Positions 15,560 through 21,580 of a stretch of DNA of 26,192 nucleotides are shown in pieces. Source of the stretch: JBOGZD01 sp050697155 (lineage in GTDB: Bacteria; Actinomycetota; Thermoleophilia; Solirubrobacterales; 70-9); NCBI GenBank assembly GCA_050697155.1, contig JBOGZD010000029.1, forward strand, positions 1 to 26,192, in the 5' to 3' direction. A model generated the notes under the pieces. The model saw only the letters and a program-made list of their open reading frames with translations, searched no databases and was not told the origin of the DNA. The stretch's first letter is position 1, and every line of letters starts with the position of its first letter. Made by a program: the position numbers and the translations under genes.

Positions 15560-16570
15560 TCAGGCCGCTATTCGCTCCATCCGCTGTAGCACGCGGTTGA
15601 CCGCGGCGACCACCGGCTCGGCCACCGGCTCGCCACGGCGCACGAGCGCCACCACCGCGGCGCCGGCCATCAGGTCGGTGACGTAGTGCTCGCCGAGGTA
15701 GACGAGCGCGAGGCCGAGGCTGACCGCGTAGCCCCAGCCGAGCGCCCCGGGCAGCGGGCCTATCTCGGCCAGCAGCAGCGCCGCCAGCAGCGAGCTGGCG
15801 AAGTGCAGCGACGGCATCGCCGCCCACGGGTTCCCGCCGAGCGAGTCGTAGAGCGGGTCCCATGCCGGCCCCCAGGCGCGCTCGCCGACTTCGACCATGA
15901 TCCGGCGGACCGTCGCCGCGGGCTCCTGCGGGCCTGCCACCTCGGCCGGGACCCGCTCGAGCGGCGCCTCGATCTCACCCTGCTCGGCGGCCCACCACGG
16001 CGGCGCGGTCGGCACCGCGGCGTAGGCCAGGCAGCCGAGGTCGTACACCGCCGCCATCTGGCGCGCGGCGCGCGGGAACCGCTCGGGGTGGCGGCCGAGC
16101 ACGAAAAGCAGCGTCAGGTGGGGCTCGAAGAACCAGGACCAGTGGACCCCGGACAGCGCACGATCGAGCGCGGTGATCTCCCCCGGCCGTCCAAAGCCCC
16201 GTTGGAGGCGCGCGGTGGGCAGCTCGCCGAGGCCGAGCGCTCGGTCGGCGACGATCGGGTAGCGCACCCGCAGCCGGCGCCGCAGCGCCTCGGGGTCGTC
16301 GTAGGGGAGCTCGTGGGCGATCGTGAACGCCCACATCTGCAACACGTAGAGGGCGACGTCCCGGCCGTTGCTGCGCGGCCTGAGCACCGCGAGCGCCAGC
16401 GGTCCCGCGGTCACCGCCGCCGCGGTGGCCGCCGTCGGGATACGCAGCCGGCGCCGCAACAGGGGCACCGTGACGGCGGCGACGAGCGCCACTCCCGCCC
16501 CCACGCGGACGGCGGCGCGCAGCGTCGGCGATGGCCGTCGTCGAAGACGAGCGCTGAGCGGGCTGACCAA
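15560..16570 (-). CDS. PAP2/Aur1-like membrane phosphatase or phosphotransferase
   Basis: This 336-residue polytopic protein starts at a TTG (16570-16568); no better start was seen. It has hydrophobic segments around 22-40, 46-63, 72-86, 150-160, 172-186 and 255-310. PAP2 motif 2 is seen as MPSLHFASS (Ser254, His256) and motif 3 as YLGEHYVTDLMAG (His295, Asp299). The His/Asp pair is the catalytic part of the fold. A clear motif 1 (KxxxxxxRP) is missing, as in the Aur1/Ipt1 inositolphosphotransferase-like branch. Here FEPHLTLLFVLGRHPERFPRA may take a similar place, but that is not certain. It probably acts on a lipid phosphate at the outer membrane face. It is divergent from the oxidase operon. 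Confidence 0.82.
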   Translation of the reverse strand: MVSPLSARLRRRPSPTLRAAVRVGAGVALVAAVTVPLLRRRLRIPTAATAAAVTAGPLALAVLRPRSNGRDVALYVLQMWAFTIAHELPYDDPEALRRRLRVRYPIVADRALGLGELPTARLQRGFGRPGEITALDRALSGVHWSWFFEPHLTLLFVLGRHPERFPRAARQMAAVYDLGCLAYAAVPTAPPWWAAEQGEIEAPLERVPAEVAGPQEPAATVRRIMVEVGERAWGPAWDPLYDSLGGNPWAAMPSLHFASSLLAALLLAEIGPLPGALGWGYAVSLGLALVYLGEHYVTDLMAGAAVVALVRRGEPVAEPVVAAVNRVLQRMERIAA

Positions 16571-16655
16571 GGCGGCGCGAGTATAGGTTGGGACAGGGCG
16601 TATGCCTCCGCGGTGCTGGGCCCGGTGAGGTACGCCCTAATAAGATGCAGCCGCC

Positions 16656-17504
16656 TTGGCTCGTCCCGGGACCCTCCTGCTCGCCGCGGTCGCCACGCTT
16701 GCCGGGCTGGCGCTGCTCGCGACGCCGGCGCAGGCGATCCAGCTCGCGCCCGAGGAGCCGCACTCCCCGAACGCCGAGTCGATCGAGCTCGCCTACTGGG
16801 TGATGATCGGGCTCGCGGTCGCGCTGCTGGTGGGGATCAATCTCGTGCTGCTGGCGGCCGTGGCGCGGTTCCGCGACCGCCGCGGGCGCCGTCCGTCGCG
16901 GTTCGCCGCCGGTCGCGGGGCGCTGCGGCCGGTGCTCGGGGTGCTGGCGGCACTGGCGATCGCCGTGTTCACGTTCGGAGTCGTGGTCACCGAGGAAGTG
17001 CGCGATGTCGAGGCGTCCGGGCCTGACGGGCTCGACTCGACCCGCAGCGCGCAGGTCGGCGTCAAGAGCGTCCCGGCTGACCCGGCGCCGCTGGAGATCA
17101 ACGCGATCGCCCAGCAGTGGCTGTGGCGGTTCGAGTACCCGGGCGGCGAGCCGGGCCAGCGAACCTTCTCCTACGGCGAGCTGGTGGTCCCGGTCGACAC
17201 CGCGGTGATCCTCAACATCGACTCGACCGACGTGATCCACAGCTGGTGGGTGCCGTCGCTCGGTGGCCAGGTGCAGGCGGTGCCGGGGAGCCTCCCGAGG
17301 ACCTGGTTCAAGGCCGACGAGGAGGGTCGCTACGCGGGCCGCTCGACCATCTTCTCCGGCAGCGCCTACCCGGTGATGCGCTCCTGGGTGCGGGTGGTGA
17401 GCGCCACGGAGTACGAGGATTACGTGTCGCAGCTCGAGGCCGACCTCGGCGAGGCGCAGGACATCGTCGCCGAGGAGCAGGCCGGGGAGGCAGGCGGGCC
17501 GTGA
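16656..17504 (+). CDS. Cytochrome c oxidase subunit II homologue lacking the CuA ligands
   Basis: The start is TTG 16656, the only start after the in-frame TAA at 16641 that keeps the signal peptide. The protein has 282 residues: signal peptide 1-27 (ending PAQA), helices about 45-70 and 91-112, then a cupredoxin domain from 145 with the standard opening AIAQQWLWRFEYPG. The first CuA histidine is present (His195 in DVIHSWWVPSLG). The binding loop, normally CxxxCxxxHxxM, reads GRSTIFSGSAYPVM: Ser230, Ser234 and Tyr238 replace Cys, Cys and His, and only Met241 remains. A CuA centre therefore cannot form as known. Quinol oxidase subunit II (CyoA) has lost CuA too. The stop overlaps the subunit I start (GTGA), so the two are coupled. 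Confidence 0.9.
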   Translation: MARPGTLLLAAVATLAGLALLATPAQAIQLAPEEPHSPNAESIELAYWVMIGLAVALLVGINLVLLAAVARFRDRRGRRPSRFAAGRGALRPVLGVLAALAIAVFTFGVVVTEEVRDVEASGPDGLDSTRSAQVGVKSVPADPAPLEINAIAQQWLWRFEYPGGEPGQRTFSYGELVVPVDTAVILNIDSTDVIHSWWVPSLGGQVQAVPGSLPRTWFKADEEGRYAGRSTIFSGSAYPVMRSWVRVVSATEYEDYVSQLEADLGEAQDIVAEEQAGEAGGP

Positions 17505-19159
17505 CCCCGCCGCCAACCACGGTCGCGCCCGCCCGCCCCGAGGTCGTCACCCGTGGCGTCCCGACCGAGCGCCAGCCGTGGATCGAGCGGGCGACCAGCG
17601 CCGACCACAAGGCCGTCGGCCTGCTCTACATCGCCACGGCGCTGGTCTTCCTCGCGCTGGCCGCGACCGAGTTCGCGCTCATGCGCGTGCAGCTGATCGT
17701 GCCCGAGAACACGATGATCCAGCCCGAGATCTTCAGCCGGCTGCTCTCGGCGTCCGCGGTGACCCTGGTGGTCCTGTTCGCCATCCCGCTCACCCTCGGG
17801 CTGATCTCCTACATCGTCCCGCTTCAGATCGGCGCCCGCGGGGTCGCGTTCCCGCGCCTCGGACAGCTCTCCTACTGGCTGTACGCGATGGGTGGGCTCA
17901 CCCTCTACGGCAGCTTCCTCTACGCCGTGCCCGAGTCCGGGGTCGCCGGCCTGGCGCCGCTCTCGGACACCGTCTTCACGCCTTCGAACGGGACCGACGC
18001 CTGGATCGCCGGAACCGGCCTCGCGACGCTCGGCTTCGTCCTGTTCGCGGTCAACCTCGTCGTCACCCTGCAGCGGATGCGCGCCCCCGGAATCGCTTGG
18101 CGGCGGCTGCCGCTGTTCTCCTGGGCCGCGGCGGCGATCTCCTACCTGCTGCTGGTCGTCGGGCCGGCGATGATCGCGGGGCTCGTGATGCTCGAGATCG
18201 ACCGCGTCTTCGACGGCGTCTTCTTCGACGCCGGCGAGGGCGGGGCGCCGCTGCTCTACCAGCACATCGCCTACCTGTTCCTGACCGGGGCGTACCTGAC
18301 GATCGTCCTCGCCGCCGCCGGCGCGATCTCCGAGATCCTTCCGACCTTCGCCCGCAAGCCGATCTTCAGCCACCGCGCGGTGGCCGCCTCGCTGGCCGCG
18401 ATCGCCGCCCTCGGCCCGCTCGCCTGGATGCAGAACATGTACGCCGCGCCGCTCAACGAGGGCTGGACGACGATGGCGATGGCGTTCGCGGTGGCGCTCG
18501 TGGTCCCGATCGGAGTCCTGTTCTACGTCTGGATCGCGACGATCTGGGGCGGGACGCTGCGGCTGCGGGCGGCGCCGGTGTACGCGATCGCGGCGGTGAG
18601 CACGATGGCGTTCGGGCTCACCGGCGAGCTCGCCTACTCGGTGATCCCGATCGGCTGGCAGCTGGCGAACACGACCGCGAGCCAGGGGGACACCCTCTAC
18701 GTGCTCGTCGGCGCCGGAGTCTTCGGCGGCTTCGCCGCGCTTCATTACTGGTTCCCGAAGCTCAGCGGCAGGGTCCTGGGCGAGGGGGTGGGCAAGATCG
18801 CGCTGGCGTTGATGCTCGTCGGCATCCACGCCTACGTGCTGCCGATGTTCCTGGCCGGGCTCGAGGGGCAGCCGGTCGACGTGTTCGAGTACTTCGATGA
18901 CACCGGAGTCGACACCTACAACCTGATCGCGTCCGCCGGCGCCTTCGTGCTCGTCGGCGGGATCCTGCTCGAGCTCGGCAACGCGGCCTACAGCTGGGGC
19001 AACGGCCTGCGCGCCCGCGGCCACGATCCCTGGGGCGCCGCGACCCTCGAGTGGTTCGCGCTCTCGCCGCCCCCGCCGCACAACTTCGACGCCGTCCCCG
19101 ACGTGCGCTCCGCCGAGCCTCTGCACGACATCCGCGACTCGGTGCGCGCCCGTCGGTAG
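17501..19159 (+). CDS. Heme-copper oxidase subunit I homologue lacking all heme and copper ligands
   Basis: GTG start at 17501 in a 4-nt overlap. This 552-residue protein has about 12 membrane helices. Scaffold motifs of subunit I are clear: ADHKAVGLLYI (34-44), VLFAIPLTLGLISYIVPL, GARGVAFPRLGQLSYWL, PLLYQHIAYLF, ISEILPTFARKPIF, WIATIWGG and HYWFPKLSGR. Aligned by eye, the ligand positions are changed. The low-spin heme His is Ser85; the CuB histidines are Thr262, Gln311 and Asn312; the high-spin heme His is Asp397; and the second low-spin heme His is Leu399. The cross-linked Tyr is Leu266. The D-channel Asp is Gly114, its Glu is Ala264, and the K-channel Lys is Leu340. It cannot be a normal oxidase. 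The frame is intact. Its role is unknown. Confidence 0.92.
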   Translation: MTPPPTTVAPARPEVVTRGVPTERQPWIERATSADHKAVGLLYIATALVFLALAATEFALMRVQLIVPENTMIQPEIFSRLLSASAVTLVVLFAIPLTLGLISYIVPLQIGARGVAFPRLGQLSYWLYAMGGLTLYGSFLYAVPESGVAGLAPLSDTVFTPSNGTDAWIAGTGLATLGFVLFAVNLVVTLQRMRAPGIAWRRLPLFSWAAAAISYLLLVVGPAMIAGLVMLEIDRVFDGVFFDAGEGGAPLLYQHIAYLFLTGAYLTIVLAAAGAISEILPTFARKPIFSHRAVAASLAAIAALGPLAWMQNMYAAPLNEGWTTMAMAFAVALVVPIGVLFYVWIATIWGGTLRLRAAPVYAIAAVSTMAFGLTGELAYSVIPIGWQLANTTASQGDTLYVLVGAGVFGGFAALHYWFPKLSGRVLGEGVGKIALALMLVGIHAYVLPMFLAGLEGQPVDVFEYFDDTGVDTYNLIASAGAFVLVGGILLELGNAAYSWGNGLRARGHDPWGAATLEWFALSPPPPHNFDAVPDVRSAEPLHDIRDSVRARR

Positions 19160-19169
19160 CCTGAGCCGG

Positions 19170-20204
19170 ATGGACCGTGTCGGCTCCCGTGGCGATGAGG
19201 AGGCGCTCGCCCGCTTCCGCCGCCTCGTCACCGCGACGATCGTCGCCACCTTCGTCCTGATCCTGATCGGCGGCGTGGTCCGCGTGAGCGACTCGGGGTT
19301 GGGCTGCGGCCCTGCCGGCAGCGGCACCCACGGCTGGCCGCTGTGCGAAGGCGGCGTGCTGCCCGCCGCCTCGGCCGAGTCGACGATCGAGTTCAGCCAC
19401 CGAGTCGCCGCGGGGGTGGTCGGCGTGATGATCGCCGTGATCGCTTGGATGGCGCTGCGACAGTTGCGCGAGCGCCGCCTGCTGGTGCGGAGCTCGCTGG
19501 TCGCCGCGGCGCTGGTGCTGATCCAGGCCGCGCTCGGCGGGCTCACGGTCGAGCAGGGACTGGACGAGGAGCTCGTCGCGGCTCATCTCGGGCTCGCGAT
19601 GCTGTTGCTCGCGACGCTGATCGTGCTGCGCCGCGGCGCCTCGCTCGAGCCGGCGGCCGCCGATTCGGCGCCCGCCCCGCCACGCGGCCTTCGCGGGCTG
19701 ACGGCGATCGCGACCATCCTGGTGCTGGCGACGATCGTCGCCGGCGGCTACGTCGCCGGGACCGAGAGGGAGGGCACTCCCGGTGAGCCGGCCGTCGGCC
19801 AGGCCCACGTCGCCTGCGGGGAGCAGTTCCCCGGCTGCAACGGCGAGTTCCTGCCGTTCGGCAGCTCGCGCCTGGTCGACATCCAGCTCGCCCACCGGGC
19901 GTTCATGTACCTGGCCGCGATCGCGGTCCTGGCGATGGCCGCGTTGGCGTTGTTCGGGCGAGGGGGCCGCGGACGGCCGAGCCCGGCGTTCGGCCTCGCG
20001 GTCGTCCTGCTCGCCGGCCAGATCCTGCTCGGCGCGGTCAACGTCTGGGCGGGCAAGCACGCCGGCTTGATCGTCGGCCACCTGATGCTGGCGACGCTGC
20101 TGTGGAGCACGATCGTCTACGCGGCGGCGACCCTGGTGCCGGTCGCGGCACCGGCGCCGCAGCGGGTCGGCGGCCCAAGGCGGGCGGAGACGGTGGCGGC
20201 CTGA
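19170..20204 (+). CDS. ctaA: Heme A synthase (COX15/CtaA family)
   Basis: This 344-residue membrane protein oxidises heme O to heme A. It starts at ATG 19170, 10 nt after the subunit I stop. Eight helices form two four-helix repeats. The first begins GGVVRVSDSGLGCGP with Cys46 and Cys59 (GWPLCEG). Each repeat has its two heme histidines: His77 in IEFSHR and His139 in AAHLGLA, then His242 in LAHRAF and His304 in VGHLMLA. Glu74 corresponds to the catalytic Glu of the Bacillus enzyme. A second cysteine pair is CGEQFPGC. All key residues are present, so it is expected to be active, unlike the upstream oxidase subunits. Its 3' end is 14 nt from the heme O synthase start. Confidence 0.93.
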   Translation: MDRVGSRGDEEALARFRRLVTATIVATFVLILIGGVVRVSDSGLGCGPAGSGTHGWPLCEGGVLPAASAESTIEFSHRVAAGVVGVMIAVIAWMALRQLRERRLLVRSSLVAAALVLIQAALGGLTVEQGLDEELVAAHLGLAMLLLATLIVLRRGASLEPAAADSAPAPPRGLRGLTAIATILVLATIVAGGYVAGTEREGTPGEPAVGQAHVACGEQFPGCNGEFLPFGSSRLVDIQLAHRAFMYLAAIAVLAMAALALFGRGGRGRPSPAFGLAVVLLAGQILLGAVNVWAGKHAGLIVGHLMLATLLWSTIVYAAATLVPVAAPAPQRVGGPRRAETVAA

Positions 20205-20218
20205 GGCGAGCCCTGAGC

Positions 20219-21145
20219 ATGGAGAGCGCGACCACAACCGGCACGATCGACGGGCGCCTGGAGCGCGACCGGGCGGCCCGCCCCCTGGCGGCGACGCTGC
20301 GCGACTACCTCGCGCTGACCAAGCCGCGGATCATCGCCCTGCTGCTGGTGACGACGGCGGCGACGATGGTCGCCGCGGACCCCTCCGGGCCGGCGCTCGC
20401 GACGGTGCTGTGGACGATGCTCGGCGGGTACCTCGCCGCCGGCGGCGCCGGCGCGATCAACCACTACCTCGACCGCGAGCGCGACGCGCGCATGGCCCGC
20501 ACCCGCGGCAGGCCGCTGGTCGCAGGGCGGATCGAGCCCATTCACGGACTCGTCTTCGGGATCGCGCTCGGGGTCGTGGCGACCGTGCAGCTGGCGCTGA
20601 CGGTGAACGTGCTCGCCGCCGCGCTCGCGCTCACCGGGCTGCTCGGCTACGTGTTCGTGTACACGATCTGGCTCAAGCCGCTGACGCCGCAGAACATCGT
20701 CATCGGCGGCGCCGCCGGCGCGGTCCCGCCGCTTGTCGGCTGGGCGGCCGCGACCGGCGGCCTCGCCCCGGAGGCCTTCTATCCCTTCGCGATCGTGTTC
20801 CTGTGGACGCCGCCGCACTTCTGGGCACTCTCGCTGCTGATCAGCGACGACTACGCGCGCACGGGGGTGCCGATGATGCCCGTGGTCAAGGGCGAGGCGG
20901 CGACCCGGCGGCGCATCCTGGCCTACGCGCTCGTGCTGGTTGCCTTCACGCTGGCGCCGGTGCTGACCGGGTTCCTGGGCGCACTGTACGCGGTCGCCGC
21001 CGCGGTGCTGGGGGCCGGGTTTGCCGCGCTCGCGGTCGAGCTGCTGCGCCGGCCCTCGCGCCGCGCCGCCCTGCGCACCTACCTGGCCTCGCTCGCCTAC
21101 CTGGCGCTTCTGTTCGCGGCCCTGGCCGCCGATCGGGCGCTCTGA
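20219..21145 (+). CDS. ctaB: Protoheme IX farnesyltransferase (heme O synthase)
   Basis: This 308-residue UbiA-family prenyltransferase attaches a farnesyl group to heme B. The start is ATG 20219. It shows DYLALTKPRIIALLLVTT and then the first Asp-rich motif NHYLDRERDARMARTRGRPL, the signature of the heme O branch (DxxxDxxMxRTxxRPL). It continues with FVYTIWLKPLTPQNIVIGG, FLWTPPHFWAL and the second Asp-containing motif ISDDYARTGVPMMP. Nine helices are expected. It precedes a small membrane peptide and a subunit IV-like gene, and follows ctaA. Product and pathway are clear; the surrounding oxidase subunits are atypical, so its heme may serve an oxidase encoded elsewhere. Confidence 0.96.
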   Translation: MESATTTGTIDGRLERDRAARPLAATLRDYLALTKPRIIALLLVTTAATMVAADPSGPALATVLWTMLGGYLAAGGAGAINHYLDRERDARMARTRGRPLVAGRIEPIHGLVFGIALGVVATVQLALTVNVLAAALALTGLLGYVFVYTIWLKPLTPQNIVIGGAAGAVPPLVGWAAATGGLAPEAFYPFAIVFLWTPPHFWALSLLISDDYARTGVPMMPVVKGEAATRRRILAYALVLVAFTLAPVLTGFLGALYAVAAAVLGAGFAALAVELLRRPSRRAALRTYLASLAYLALLFAALAADRAL

Positions 21146-21184
21146 GACCACTTAGCCTCAGGGTCTGATAGAACCGGCGGCGCC

Positions 21185-21295
21185 GTGGATCGAACCCGGG
21201 CCAAGGACAACATCGGGGCGGGACTGCTCGCGGCCTCGATCGCGCTCGGCGTCTTCGGCCTCACGTTCTTCGTCGCGATCGTCTACATCGGTTGA
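21185..21295 (+). CDS. 36-residue single-helix membrane peptide in the oxidase-like operon
   Basis: A GTG at 21185 opens a 36-codon frame ending TGA at 21293-21295. It encodes a short charged start (VDRTRAKDNIGAG) and one hydrophobic helix (LLAASIALGVFGLTFFVAIV), ending YIG. It lies 39 nt after ctaB and its stop touches the following gene. Terminal oxidases often have such one-helix small subunits (for instance CcoQ or subunit IV types), and its position fits an accessory subunit of the oxidase-like complex. No clear ribosome binding site was seen. It is called from context and composition, not a known family. Confidence 0.6.
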   Translation: MDRTRAKDNIGAGLLAASIALGVFGLTFFVAIVYIG

Positions 21296-21300
21296 CCGCG

Positions 21301-21570
21301 ATGGCCGAAGACGGGAGGCCCACGCAGCCCGGCGAGCTGGTCTACGTCCCGCAGGGCTCCTGGTACCCGCCGCTCGTCGCCGCGGGGCTGGCCGCGGTGA
21401 TCGCCTCCCTGTTCACCTGGTGGCCCTACGGGGTCGTGGGCGCGATCGTCGCCCTGGTCGCGCTGCGCGGCTGGATCGCCGAATCGCGCCAGGACTTCGG
21501 CCGCCTGCCACGCGCCCAGCGGCTCACCTCGATGGCGCTGCCGCCGACCACGCTTCGCCCCCGGGACTAG
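21301..21570 (+). CDS. Cytochrome c oxidase subunit IV-like small membrane protein
   Basis: This protein has 89 residues from ATG 21301. A TTG at 21292 overlapping the previous stop (TTGA) would add three residues. It has a polar N-terminus, a turn VPQGSWYPPLVAAGLAAVI with Trp and Pro at the start of the first helix, a second helix VVGAIVALVALRGWIAE, and a basic tail (PRAQRLTSMALPPTTLRPRD). Two close helices after a P-x-S-x-P-like turn are typical of the small subunit IV (CtaF-like) of actinobacterial and related aa3 oxidases. The position behind ctaB supports that. It is convergent with the hydrolase gene, 10 nt apart. Confidence 0.7.
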   Translation: MAEDGRPTQPGELVYVPQGSWYPPLVAAGLAAVIASLFTWWPYGVVGAIVALVALRGWIAESRQDFGRLPRAQRLTSMALPPTTLRPRD

Positions 21571-21580
21571 CGCACGTCGC

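Noticed and set aside
16656..19159. Subunit II and I as an ordinary cytochrome c oxidase
   Set aside because: Family membership is clear, but the codons at every ligand position were read directly and none encodes the needed His or Cys, except His195 and Met241 of subunit II.
17420..19546. Leftward frame of 708 codons opposite the oxidase-like subunit I
   Set aside because: It is an antisense shadow with repetitive Arg/Asp/Glu-rich content; the rightward frame has 12 membrane helices and conserved oxidase scaffold motifs.
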